From Toxorhynchites rutilus septentrionalis (lineage: Eukaryota > Arthropoda > Insecta > Diptera > Culicidae), in NCBI RefSeq assembly GCF_029784135.1, contig NC_073746.1:33138387-33202386 (forward strand): a DNA stretch of 64,000 nt, read 5' to 3'. The notes under the pieces are model-generated. The model was given only the letters and a program-made list of their open reading frames with translations. It did not search any database and was not told the origin of the DNA. The position numbers and the translations under genes are program-made. This document shows, piece by piece, positions 35,574 to 47,322 of the stretch. The number at the start of each line of letters is the position of its first letter. The first letter of the stretch is position 1.

Positions 35574-35589
35574 AGCCCTGAAAAGGGCC
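35574..35589 (-). terminator. Histone mRNA 3' stem-loop
   Basis: On the minus strand GGCCCTTTTCAGGGCT forms a 6-bp stem (five Watson-Crick pairs plus a closing G-U) with the TTTC tetraloop of replication-dependent histone mRNAs. It lies just downstream of the H3 pseudogene in the same direction. In the family this element directs 3' cleavage without polyadenylation. Confidence 0.75.
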
Positions 35590-35606
35590 GTAGATTATAT
35601 GCTAAG

Positions 35607-35975
35607 CTAATATAGCATATAGGAGCTAATATCTCCTTGGATTCGACGGGCCAGCTGAATGTCCTTCGGCATGATGTGACGCGTTTTGCATGGATAGCAC
35701 ACAAATTGGTATCTTCGAATAGACCTCCTGCAGCTTCTTCTAGTCATAACCGCGGAACTTTGGAAGCGCAAGTCGGTTTTGAAGTCCTGAGCAATTCCAC
35801 GAACCAAATGCTGCAAAGGTAGCTTGCGGATCAGCAATTCGGTCGACTTCTGATAGCGACGAATTTCACGCAAAGTTCCCGGTCGATAGCGATGTGGCTT
35901 CTTCACACTTCCTGCGGCTGGTGCGCTTATCCGAGCTGCTTTCGTGGTGCCTTACCACCGAAAGACTAACGAGGA
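35607..35975 (-). pseudogene. Histone H3 pseudogene
   Basis: The minus strand encodes most of canonical H3 from the GGKAPRK part of the tail onward, with clear blocks [46 protein letters not shown] and [12 protein letters not shown]. The first ~8 codons, including the start, are missing. A stop lies in the tail, two codons (VA) are lost after RPGT, and indels between SAVM and IMPKD shift the frame. The C-terminus is replaced. The histone stem-loop follows at 35574-35589, so the source was a replication-dependent H3 gene copied as DNA or as non-polyadenylated RNA. Confidence 0.9.
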
Positions 35976-37595
35976 CTGTCCAGGGCTCCAAATTTGATGG
36001 ATTAGAGTTCAGAAAAGTTTTTTGCAGGCCGAACTGAAAGGAGCATTAAGCGAAAATCGTGGTGTCGATGATAATTCGATACCGATAGGTGCCATGGATA
36101 TGGATTTGATAGTGAAGAATATGAAATACATGACATTATGCAGTGAATCTTTCCCCATATCGAAGAAATCACTTTGATGAAACTGCATTATAAAATTATT
36201 TGTGTACGAATGCCGCAATCGATAGTCGACTCTAATTTGCGCTTTGTAATTTCCTCAGAGGACTCAATTCCTCCTTCGAGCATTAAAAATCTCTTTCTGG
36301 CAAAACTAAGTGGTACGAGTCACATTATTCGAAAGATAAAATGAAGATGTTTTCTGCCTATTTCTTTCAACCTCCAAACATCTCTTTCTCCCGTTTGTCG
36401 TTTTTGCGTTCGCTAATCCTTTCTCACAACACCCATTTCTCATTTGAGAAATTGTTGAGTAAACATCGTTTGCCAGTGCGCGTAGAGCGGGAATTTCTAA
36501 AGATTCATTGAACCTCTAATAAATTGCCGAAAGACGTGGTCTTACTTTGATCGCACTTGATTGAAAAATCCAAAACGAAATGTATTTGATCGCAGCATCA
36601 TATGAGTAGGAAGCAAATAATCGCTCGAAAATTACATGATTTTCGCGATGTGAAACATTTTCTGTTTTTCATGTTATGCATCCAATATTGGATACGAAAA
36701 TTTTCTACTGATGGGGAAAAATAATATTCAGAAGCTTTCCTGTTAATTGCGATTACCAAATGTATTTGGTTGCAGTGTTGTATGGATAGAAAACATTCAA
36801 ATAAACTCTTTCGCTTGAATGTTATTTCAATCCCCAGGGGAACTGGTAGATTATGTTTCAGCAACGATGATAGCAACGAGGTGTACGTGTGTGTGGCGGC
36901 TGCTCTGTTGTCTTTCCGGGGAACCGTTTGGGGCTCTACTCTCCTCCTGATGGATTCCCTTCTGGCCTAAGGTGCACAAACAGGCTTTTGGTGACACCGT
37001 TCATCAACGCTTTCATGATAAACGAAGTTAGCTTCACCACAACAGCGACAACATGCTCCAATCGCTGTTCAATTATAACTGAGTGAGTTTCCGAGCGGCG
37101 CTCGCTTATATACCGATTGGTGATTTCAATAGCCTGTTTTGAAAGCAATTTTAAAGCTATTGAAACAAGTTTTTGGATGAGAAAATAACAAGTATATAAC
37201 GCGTAGACATTTTATCTTTCGAATGAAGTGTTTATCATACCATTTCGTTCAGTTGTTTAGGAGCTATTAACACTCAAAATCTCGGTCTCCGGCGTAACGC
37301 TTTCGTTTTCGAAACTTTGATTTTACACCCCGGTATAGAAATGAAGGACGTAGTCCTACGTCAAAAACAACTAATCTGTCTAAAGATCTTCAGATCTTAT
37401 TGAAATATGAACTTTTGTCGCAGACATTAACATTTTATCTTTCACAGTTTCTGGTATACATGTCATTTTTTATATAGACTCCTGAAAAAATAATGTTCAA
37501 CTCATGACATTTTTGCGTGTAAATTCACGCGTTTGACATATTCTTGACATGTTTGTGAATAGAAAAAAAATTGCAGAACATATAAATCGCGATAA

Positions 37596-38054
37596 TATTG
37601 AGTTGGGGAAAAAGAAATGTCGTATATTGTCAACATATGGCAACACATAAACATATCTTGTGTTGTACTTATCGTATCGGGTCATACTATACGGCTATTT
37701 GAAGACGACAATCTGTGCGTTTTGACAGTGTTGTGATTGTCCTTTTCAGTCTCAAGTTATAGCGCGTCAAAGATTGAGTCCACCAAGCAAGAAATTCGCC
37801 ATATTTTACGTTTTTATTACCTGCGAGGTAAAACTGCAACGAAGGCGGCCGAAAAAAATCGTGTAGTTAATGGACCCGACACTGTAACGATTCGCACATC
37901 ACAGCGTTGGAGGATAATGAAGTTGCCTTCTAAATGGCAACAAGTTTGCGAACAAAGCGGCGCATATTTGACTTAAATTGGATAATTTGAAGTATGTTAA
38001 ATAAAGCGTCAAATTTCCATCAGAAATACGACATTTTTTTTCCCCAACCCTATA
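37596..38054 (+). mobile_element. Internally deleted mariner
   Basis: A 459-bp element with TA ends and inverted termini GTTGGGGAAAAAGAAATGTC on the left and GTTGGGGAAAAAAAATGTCG from the other strand on the right. About two thirds of the transposase gene is missing. It belongs to a different mariner family from 56868-58144, judging by its termini. Confidence 0.85.
37737..37976 (+). pseudogene. Mariner transposase relic: N-terminal HTH fused to C-terminus
   Basis: An open frame of 79 codons from a TTG. It joins the N-terminal DNA-binding region (STKQEIRHILRFYYLRGKTA through TSQRW) directly to the C-terminal end (MKLPSKWQQVCEQSGAYLT), skipping the catalytic domain. The natural initiator codon appears changed to ATT (IESTKQ where relatives have MES/MEQ), so translation would be poor. 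The catalytic aspartates are absent. Confidence 0.8.
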
Positions 38055-40621
38055 TTTCAAATTCTACATCAAAACTGTCTTCGTACGACTTTTAGAACAT
38101 ATCAAGACCAACATTTTGCGATGTACAACTAGTTAATATATTAGTCCTACTCAATTTTAATTTACTCAAACACAAAAAATAACATGGTTTTGAAAATCAC
38201 ACATCATTTAGAGTGAAACATGCCCTATTAAATGCTGCCGACAAACTTTGTTTATGTTCACCCCAGAAAGAATGACAAACAATTGAAGAGAGCGTATTTT
38301 TTGGGAAGAAATATGACTAACATTCAGTGAAGTTGAGATATTGACAAGTTCTGCATCGCAATTTTTTCATGGTGACCCCAACGCAACTTAGGAAAAAGGC
38401 GCTATATCGGTTATTTCAAACGATAGAAGAAAACTTTGTTCTACAAAGATATATCAAATAACGGGGGCTACAACATTGTCGAACTATGTTTACCTCTATC
38501 TATAAAGATAAGAAAGTTACATTTTTTATTTCATATGAGCGCTCTTTTATATGTAACAACTTTGTCGAAGACAGTTTTTGTATAGAGAATGTCGAGCTCT
38601 AAATGCTAATTTCCACTTAAATGCACCTCCATTATGCATTGTGCAATTGTCAATCGAGTTGATATGCAATTCGTCTATTGTAAACCATTTTGAATCGCAT
38701 AAATCAAGAAAGACAATATGAGTTTTATCCTTAGATTTACCATGGTTCTCTCAATGCATTAAAAACTAATACCCGACCTAAAACTGATCCATGCTGAGGC
38801 TGCTATTGACAACCGGGAACACATTCCGAACACTTAAGTCTCATCACTCAAAATGGCACTCTTTCGCGAAATTAATTTTATTTCTGGGTACAATAGAGCC
38901 TTCTTTTTTATTAGACTACTACGGGAATCGAACCCGAACACTCGTTATATTAAATTAAAGTCTATTAGCTAGTCTTTTTTTGGAAAAATGTTTTGCTCGT
39001 AAAAAAAATTGATTTTGCTTTTATTGATTGTATTTGTTTCTTATAGTTTACATGGTTTTGGGACCAAGGGTACCGATTCAATTGATACCTGTAAATGATG
39101 TTAAAATGAAGTCTATAACCCAAAGAATGTCAGGCATTTGATTATTCAATTATATAAAACATTAAAGTCGTTTGAAAATGAAGTGTCCGCAATTTGAATC
39201 ATGTGTAAAAACATGATTCATATTCCGAACACTAATTTTAATGAAGATTTCTGCATAAAATATCATTTTATTTCATCCATTTATTGTAGATTCTTACCAT
39301 TTCTAGCACTTAATATGAAAATAACAAACAAAATAGTTGAAACAATAACAAAATCTGAAAAATGATCGATGCTTGATTTTTACGAAATTTTCTAACGCAA
39401 ACATTTTATCATTGGTTTTGACTGTCACTTTTTGCAAATGGTTAATATTATAAATTATAGGCTGCATCGATACCTGTAAATGATGTCAAAATGAATCCTA
39501 TACCTCAAAGAATGTTTGTGTTTTCAAAATTCAATTATTAATAACATAAAAGTTTAGAAGAAGTGTTCGGAATATGACACAAAACGGTATCCCCATTTGC
39601 CGCTAAATTCCCTGATGAAAATATAGAAACCCGTCTCGCGGGACCCATAAGCGTAAACCCAGCCACGTATTGGACGCCTAGTTTTGTGCTTGGTCAAGGT
39701 CCGAAACGACAGTGATTCATCCGTCGAGCCGCAGACTACATTTACGTCACCATCGTCACCAACGTCAACGTCGGATGATAGGATATCGTAGGTAACAAGC
39801 GCCGGGCAGGAACACAGAAGCTGGGGTTAAAGCGATTAGGCACACATGGCAGCATTCTCAACGCTTTCCGGGTAAAATCTACATGGGTTGTGTTGTTAGT
39901 GTTACCGCTGGGAAAGTGAAACTTTATGTTCACGCAATCAGGGCTGCGTGGGTGGACGGTTTCGTTAATGTACATCACGGCTGTCAAGAAGGGTGAATGT
40001 TTCCACATTACATTGTTCAGTGAGCACCGTGATTAAATTAAATTGATTCAGGATCACGGTCTATGATTTTTCTCTTCTAGTTCCATCCTGTTAGCGATGT
40101 AGTAATGACGCTTGATATGCCCTCTGAGTACTCAGCGTTGGAAAATGTTTTCATTCTAGTGGTAATTGGACGTTGTTGTAATATTTCGGGCTATGAATAA
40201 GAATTGAATCATTGAATAAAAATTTATAAACAAATTAATAATAATTTAAAATCTGGAATCTAGTATCTAGATTCCAAAAATTGGAAACTGAAATCCAGAA
40301 CCTGAAATTTATTGCTAAGAAGGAGTTGAATTTAAACAAAACAAACGCAACTTCATCCGTGGGAATACATTTTGCATTCGATGTTCGTATCGCCCTCCAC
40401 GAAACAGTCGTGTGCTGCGAGTGACAATCACATTTGGGTTACTTCATATTCTTCAAGGCGCTCTATTTCGCACTTCCGGCGTGGGGTTTCTTTCTCTCGT
40501 CAAACCGCTTCGTTCATTAGTAATAGTGCTAGTGCAAAATCAGCGAACGAAAACGGAAGTAAAACCAGACCACCTATCGAGTCACGTAGCTCTGATAGAG
40601 ACAAGTTCTTTTCGCCTAGTT
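38055..40621. other. No recognisable gene; SINE-like scrap at 38920-38955
   Basis: Near 38925 the minus strand holds a B-box-like GTTCGGGTTCGATTCCCGTA without an A box, probably a SINE remnant. ATTCCGAACACTT near 38826 and its inverse near 39557 recall the termini of the TA-flanked MITE family, but too weakly to call. A minus-strand frame at 39742-40008 has no recognisable motif. Confidence 0.4.
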
Positions 40622-40632
40622 AGCAGTGCACT

Positions 40633-40920
40633 TGTGCTCCCGTGGCCGAGTGGTTAGCGTCATAACTAACATGCCGGGTGTTCGGGTTCGATTCCCGTTC
40701 TGGTTGGGGGAATTTTTCGTCAAAGAAATTTCCTCCGACTTGCACTGTGATCACGCGTATTCTAGAGCTTGCCACTCAGAATGCATTGCAAGGCGTGTCA
40801 TTTGGCATAGAAATCTCAACTAAGTACTAATAAAAATGACGCAAGTAATACTACGTTGAGACGGCGAAGTTCCTCTAGGAACGTTAGTGCCATTAAAGAA
40901 GAAGAAGAAGAAGAAGAAGA
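40633..40920 (+). mobile_element. tRNA-derived SINE, copy 2 (Feilai-like)
   Basis: A box GGCCGAGTGGTTAGCGT and B box GGGTTCGATTCCCGT, then the same body as the 1944-2217 copy and a tail of about eight GAA repeats. It is flanked by AGCAGTGCACT at 40622-40632 and 40921-40931 (11-bp target duplication). The long clean tail and exact duplication suggest a fairly recent insertion. Confidence 0.88.
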
Positions 40921-40931
40921 AGCAGTGCACT

Positions 40932-42400
40932 GCTGCTGGCAAACGTGACCGAAACCAGAATGACGTTTGTGTATGAGGCTCTAGCTTTTCGCCGGAGGCT
41001 GGGGATGATCGAAAACAAAACCATACGTTGGCAGTATCCAGTGCGGGAAACCGCCCATCGACATCCCGCTCTGTGTTACGGCACTATGTTTCATCGGCAA
41101 AGTCGCATCCACAGATATTCAGTTCTCACGTTTTGCCCTCAATTCCAATGTTCTTTTTGGGCCAAAGTAAGGGTTTCATTCATTTATACCTTAACTTTCG
41201 CCCACTCCATCCAAATTGCTGTTCACTTTTGTTTCAACCAGGTAATTCGTTCTCACACGCTTGCTGTTGCTGTTTGTTTGACAATAACAAAAAGTAATAG
41301 AATTCACCCAACCCCATTCCCCATGGCATCCAATGGATGTGTTTCCGGTTATCAAATCCTTGATAAATCATCTAATCATCTAATCTAATCAAGTTTAAAA
41401 ACGAACAAAGTGCATTCGCAAATGAACCTTTACATGATTTAAATAATAATGATGCAATTTTTGGTTGTGGATGCTAATTACGAACATAGGAACCCATTTT
41501 ATATAAAGAAAGCTATATTATGCTGCCTAAATATGCATGGTTGATGTAAGTGCCAAAATAAAAAAAATCATATGAACCCTTCGGGTCACTTTTGACTGTT
41601 AATATTTATTGAATAGAGATAGATTGATCAATATAAATTGTTTCCAGCCATTTAATTCAGCGAAAAACAAGAAAAAAGCATTTTAGATCACTGAGCGGTG
41701 TCGGTGGTTACGTCACCTATGCAAACATGGGCAGTATGGAGACGTTAACATGTCTGCTTTAGATTTGTATCCAATGATAATATCGTTTTGATAACTTTGA
41801 TAAAGCCCGAATGAGCAAATATTTTGCATAGGGTATTTTATCGTGTAAATCAACATTTCACCGGAAATGTGAAACAATGAGATGACCATTTTTATCGGCC
41901 TCCTAAATCATACGTTTTACCTTGTATTTCAAAAAAACGACGAAAAACGAAAGTCCCAGAGTGTCGATTTTTTTCGAGTGAACAGTAGATCTCGACGTTT
42001 CATTCAATTCAAAGACATTTGGCCTCAATATTTTTTTTTAAACTCCCAATTTCCGATGCATTCTAAAGGATATCCGAAGTGATGAAAAAGCGCATTGAAT
42101 AAAAAAATTCCGTAGTCCAACGTCTATAACTTTAGTCACTTTATTCAAAGTTTTTTCCATCGAAAATTATTTTGTGTTTCCTTTGTTTTGTTTTCCTTTT
42201 TTTGTACTCGGATCGTTTTTAACCAAAATTAATCATTTGCTGTCGGTAATGTTTGGTTCGAACGATTTCATCAGGATTGAATAATTTATTTAAGATCAAA
42301 CTCTTTTGATCCCTTCAATAAAGAGTATTGTCTTCCGTTCATTGTGATTTGGCCGTGCGCCCGATGTTGATGGTTCCCCTGATGCTACCCTTTAGACGCT
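40932..42400. other. No recognisable gene
   Basis: A plus-strand frame of 147 codons (40945-41388) overlaps another plus-strand frame and has no motif I can name. The rest is AT-rich and featureless. Confidence 0.45.
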
Positions 42401-42526
42401 TAGGATTCTCGAAATAAATTTATTCAGAGTTTTCCGAAAATTTTCAATTTTCATGTTTGGTTGGAATATGTGCATTATTTTTATGGGACCCCCTCTCCTT
42501 TCCAGAGGAGGAAGGGGTATCATACC

Positions 42527-43700
42527 CAGAGATGTCAACCTTCCTGATTTTTCAGGATTTCCCAAACTTTGTAGCAGGCTCCCTGATATCCTGACGAACA
42601 CTCAGTTTATCCTGATTTTTCTGAAATGATAATGATTTTTCCTGATTTTTATACTCTTTATATTATTCGTAATAAATATACTGGTTTCCATGCCAAAGTT
42701 TTCTGTCATGATAGCTTTGGGGCACACTTGTATATATCTTACACTAAGTTAAACTTTGTACTTAATTTTTTTTTATCTCTACCCTCAATTGTTTCGTAGC
42801 TTCCCAAAACAGTGCTAGAAAATTTCATGAAACCAGATTGTCTGACGAATTTATGAAATTACAACGAGATTAAGTTTGAGGAACAACACTGCTTTATTGA
42901 GGAAAATGTGTATGTCGATGTATCCCCAGTGTTTTTAATGCAGGAATACGTTTCAGAGTGTAAAATTACTGAATAGAAAATTTTTGAATCCACAGTCAAT
43001 ATAAAAAGATTTTATATTTGATTATTTCGTCTGATTCAAAGTAGAATTAACTTTAATGATGGGACTATGGTAAAAATATCTATAACCGTACTAAATATCA
43101 TAAAAATTAGGAAACATTCAACAAGTCTTCCACTGCTGATATGTTTTCCTCATATGTTGAGTAAAGATTTATTCAAAAGCATGAATGCTGAATTCAGTGA
43201 AAATTTTAATATTGATTTCTCTGCAATTGACGGTAGTAATGTAAGTTTTCAGAAAAAATATAAACGATCAAAAAGTCAGGCGAAACACTAGCATTTCCGC
43301 TTATGCGAGAATTTATACCATGCTTATTAATTCTTTTACATATCCGGTCTTCGCCCGAAGGAAGATATACTCTGCTTCGTGTGAGAATTGGAATGGATTC
43401 TGTATAATGAGCTACTACCAAGCAATCTGTTTCTTACATGTATGGCTCGCAGCAGTTTCCGACGAGGAAGCAAATATGTTCTGGGAGCATAGAATATTTC
43501 AGCTGTGTGAAAGATGGCGTAAGATTGTGAACCAGAACTATGGATATAAATAAGTTATAATGCTTTGATTGGAAATGATGATTGTGTTTTCCCAAAAATC
43601 GACATTAACTTTTCGGATAACCCAATATGAGCTGTCCTGATTTATCCTGATTTTTATTTTCATTCTTCCTGATTTTTTCATATTATAGTTGGAAAGCCTG
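42527..43700. mobile_element. hAT-type element, copy 2
   Basis: 1174 bp, in opposite orientation to the copy at 11216-16813. The termini are CAGAGATGTCAACCTTCC and, from the other strand, CAGGCTTTCCAACTATAA. They are flanked by ATCATACC and GTCATACC (8-bp duplication, one difference). The ends hold several TCCTGATTTTT motifs. No hAT transposase is evident. Confidence 0.82.
43410..43553 (+). pseudogene. Possible mariner transposase C-terminal scrap
   Basis: The translated end VSDEEANMFWEHRIFQLCERWRKIV..NYGYK follows the usual mariner C-terminal pattern (W, DEE, F, GI, L, RW, V, G-Y). It lies inside the hAT copy. It is too short for a firm call; a chance match is possible. Confidence 0.35.
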
Positions 43701-44259
43701 GTCATACCATCATAGAAACATTTCTCGTACCCAAAAACCCTCACATTCAAAATTTGGCTCCATTTGCTTGATTAGTTGTCGAGTTATACAGAAGTTTGTG
43801 TTTCATTTGTATGGCAGCTCCCCTTTAGAGAGGGGTGTCGAACTACCATAAAATCATTTATTGCATCCTATAAACTCCACATGCTAAATTTCGTTTCATT
43901 TGCTTGAGTAATTCTCGAGTAATATAGAAATTTGTGTTTCGTTTCTATGGCAGACACCCCCCCACCCTTTTAGAGAGGGGGGAGGAATGTCGAACTACCA
44001 TAGAAACGTTTATAGATCCCTAACACCTCTATATGCTAAGTTTGATTAGTTCTAGAGTTGTTCCGCAAACTCCATAAAAACATTTATTGCTCCCTGAAAC
44101 CTCCGTATGCCAAATTTGGTTCCTTTTGCGTGATTAGTTCTAGAGTTATGCAGAAATTTGCGGTTTCATTTCTATGGCAGCTCCCCCTTAGAAAAGTGGG
44201 AGGAGTGTTGAACCACATTATAAATGTTTCTTGCCCCCTAATACCAAATGCCAAATTTG

Positions 44260-46820
44260 GCCTGATGGGACACAACACTTCTTCTGTTGGCCAATTCTGG
44301 TTTGAAACTACTTTATGGTTGGTCTTCAGCCTTTGGGTGGTCAACTTCGATTATTCTTGTGATTTCATCGACATTCAAAATAATGGAGTTATTTTTCCCC
44401 AGCCTAATATTAAATTGATTATATTTCGAGAACGGTTAGTCTCAGGGAACAATGTTAAAAATAGTTTTCATAGTAAATTGTATGTAGATTTTTTTTGTTA
44501 CTTTTCTTAAATGGTGTCGTTTCCGCCTCATCAAAATGGAGCGATTCATTTTTGAAAATTTATGAAATTTTAATACTTTGTGAATGTTACGAATCGTTCA
44601 TTCTGAGAGTCGTGCTCCTCTAATTTATTCGAAATTTTGAAAATTCGTCTAGAAAAACGGCGGAACCTTTCGGAGACTTAAACATCTATGAAACGTTCAC
44701 AGATGTTTAAGGCGACTAAAAGCACTAGGCTAAAAACTTACCTGCAAATATTTGAACTTGCTGCGATATTTGCAGAATTACAGTGGATTTTATAAAGCAC
44801 TAAAAAATCTTTTATTTGATACTTTTTTGAAATCGATGCAAAAAAATTAAATAATTTTCCCTTCGTCATAGTTACAAATTATTCTTGTGCAGAATTCATT
44901 GGAGTTCTCAAAACTGCCTTCCGGTTTGCCATGCGATGGTTGTTTAGTGAATTATTCATCATCAAAGACGAAGGGGTAATTTTTCATTCAAACTGAAATA
45001 TTTCTGTGTGTGAAAGCAGGAACGTTCTTGGAACCAAATGAAAGCTGGTTGATAAGGTTAATTGGATTTGCTATTGAGTTTATTTCCCAAAAAATATGTT
45101 AGTCCAGAATGATCTTGAAAAAACAGAAATTGATTTTTCATTTCTTCCCGATATTGTTTCCCACTACACCTACACACACCAAGATAAAAATATGTGCGTA
45201 GAATTTTGTAATACCTGAGAGTTGTAGCTTCAAAATAATGTGCATCCCATCGATATGCGTTGATTTTTCACAAAGTTACAGCATGTCAAAAATTTCCGAC
45301 TTCGCACTCTGTTTCTCTATTTTTTTTATCGAGTGTATACAAAAAAAAGTCGAAAGGTGGTTGTTTTGATATTTTTTTTTTTAAATAATTCGTTGTTTTC
45401 CAACAACTATGTCAAACATCATATTTCAATTAGACATTTTGAGTTTGAGTTACGATCTTTTGTAAGAAAGATCAATGGTACTGAATACGGCCTTTGAAAA
45501 AATCAATCTTAATTACAATTGCAAAACTCCCGATACTAGTTCAGAGTTACGTATTCCAGTATTTGTGATCAATCATTACATATTATGATTATTCTTCATC
45601 CACCACTTACGACCCAGTCGGCAGCTATGGTAAAATAATGATCTCATACAAAACGAGAATCCCAGTAAAACCCTGGAATGTACCCAATTATACTCTAGCA
45701 AGATATTCGTGTTCGAATTTCAAACTTATTCTTACTTTTATTCTTATTTTTCTTTTTTTTTGTTTGTTAATTTATGAAAATTAAAAATTAGATTTTGTAT
45801 AGCTTCCATCATAAGTACCAAGTTTCAAAAAAATCTGAAAGGGTCGAGTCAATTTTACCTTTAACCTGATAATTGTGAACAGAAATATCGAGTGAGGGAA
45901 TTATCCATGCCGCTTGTCAATATGGTTTTCAAATGATAGATTTTCTGCGCTGTACTGACAGTTCGATTGTTAAGTTCACAAGGTTGACGTCTAGATGGCA
46001 CCTCTTGCACAAAATCTACTCAACTATCACAAAGCACCATCTTTCAATGGATACGTGTCAAAATTTTACAGCAGTCGGTCGAATGGTTCGTGAGTTACAG
46101 TATTGAGAGTGTAGCAATTTCGTGTATTGATAAAGCATTGTTTTTGTACTCTGCTGGAGTAGAGTCCGGATAACCGGATAACCATGCTCATATCATATTT
46201 GCTAGTATTTCAATAAGTAATCATCCAACACAAACTTGATAAAAATCTGAACAATGTCAAAATTCAAACATTTTCCACCCCCGATGTCGTTATTGACAAA
46301 GTGCTGATTAAAGTTTTCGAATAATCGTCGGTTAGTGGAACCAATGTTCTTCTTCTTCATCTTTTTGGCTTTAAGAGTATTTAAACTTTTCAGTTCATTC
46401 GCCTCTATCGCCTCGCCTCAATGTTCACGACAATTATCACATTGAATGATCGAAAAAACAACAAAAATGCATGGAAATTAAAAAAGAATAATAATCACTT
46501 TCATATTAAGTTTATCCACACTCATCCACACACTTTCGCACGCCACTCCACGGCAGATAACCACATCATTTTAACATCGGCATGTGGTTTCGGATTATCA
46601 TTCGTTTACGCGCTCATGTTACAAAAAAATGAGTAGAGTTGATGAAAAATAATGTCCCATTGGACGTAAGCGTCGGAGGCCATCATTTCTATAATCCTAC
46701 CATAATCCGATTTGGTAATTGGAAGCCCCCGTACTGTCGAATCAATTTTATTTCTTTTCGAATTTTCACGGTTTGATAGGTCAGGGAGGTTTTTTTTTGG
46801 ATCATTTGTCGAATTTGTAT
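44260..46820. other. No recognisable gene
   Basis: AT-rich sequence with homopolymer runs. A small hairpin lies near 44665-44710 (CTTAAACATCT / AGATGTTTAAG). TTTTCAGTTCATTCGCCTC near 46390 is repeated in inverse near 20000, which marks a dispersed repeat I cannot identify. Confidence 0.45.
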
Positions 46821-46833
46821 TTTTTCCTTTTTT

Positions 46834-46917
46834 ATATATTTTTTTATATTAATTCGTTTTTTTTACAGGCTCAGTTACTTAAGTTTAAAGGAGCCGAATT
46901 CTTAAATATAATTTTAA

Positions 46918-46961
<44 letters not shown>

Positions 46962-47309
46962 AATTTTCTTACATCTATGGTTAGTAAGGTGGAAAACCGA
47001 TTACTCGCGGTGTACTCGAGTTTAGAAGGGTGACATATTTTTAGGAGAAGGATGGGATATAAGGAAATTGTAACAATGTTGATGAGCACTCAATTCTTAA
47101 ATCTATTCGTATATCTATAGTTTATTTACATTTCAACTTATTCTAATATTTATAGCAAGGGGACGAATTACCCGCAAAGGAAGGAACGGAAGGAAAGGAG
47201 GGTATAAGGATGTAGGGACAATCACACACGAAGATCTATAGCTTTAAGGAAAACATATATATGGGACATGTAATCAAGGTCTAACCGAGCCAACACATCT
47301 CTCACCGGC
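46834..47309 (-). mobile_element. I-like retrotransposon, copy C (3' fragment)
   Basis: 476 bp matching the 3' untranslated region and end of ORF2 of the 29278-34759 element, truncated at its 5' end. TTTTTCCTTTTTT occurs at 46821-46833 and 47310-47322, a 13-bp duplication. An (AT)n tract at 46921-46959 expands a short AT stretch of the parent. Confidence 0.88.
46921..46959. repeat. (AT)n microsatellite
   Basis: About 19 AT units within the 3' region of I-like copy C. Confidence 0.95.
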
Positions 47310-47322
47310 TTTTTCCTTTTTT

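Larger units (their letters stand above)
35518..36043. repeat. 63-bp inverted repeats enclosing histone H3 pseudogene
   Basis: 35518-35580 is the reverse complement of 35981-36043 with one difference in 63 positions. The arms enclose 400 bp. Each arm begins, from the inside, CAGGGCTCCAAATTTGATGG. On the left side that inner end is also the distal half of a histone 3' stem-loop, so the arm sequence seems to derive from the 3' flank of a histone gene. Confidence 0.9.
35220..36870. repeat. Direct-repeat pair flanking the histone H3 pseudogene
   Basis: About 250 bp at 35220-35470 and at 36605-36870 are in the same orientation and share blocks such as GATACGAAAATATCCTACTG, CAGAAGCTTTCCTG and CAATCCCCAGGGAACTGG. 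The following GTGTGGCGGCTGCT block occurs at 36890 and also at about 34850, before the first copy. This suggests a decayed tandem duplication of about 1.4 kb. The origin is unknown. Confidence 0.7.
42400..44260. repeat. Degenerate tandem repeat region, interrupted by hAT copy 2
   Basis: Several imperfect units of roughly 110-190 bp contain CCTCTCTAAAAGGG/GAGAGGGG runs, ATAGAAACGTTTAT and AATTTGGTTC blocks. A relative lies in the opposite orientation at 51570-52090. The segment 42527-43700 is a later insertion. There is no coding potential. Confidence 0.65.

Noticed and set aside
38826..39590. Third copy of the TA-flanked MITE family
   Set aside because: Only about 13 bp (ATTCCGAACACTT) is shared between the proposed ends, and the family termini are not otherwise present.
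39742..40008. 88-codon minus-strand frame as a possible exon
   Set aside because: The residue composition looks protein-like, but I recognise no family and cannot support splice sites.
40650..40715. tRNA gene
   Set aside because: A and B boxes are present, but there is no proper acceptor stem or 3' end. The unit continues into a SINE body with a GAA tail and target duplications. The same applies at 2150-2215 and 61515-61590.
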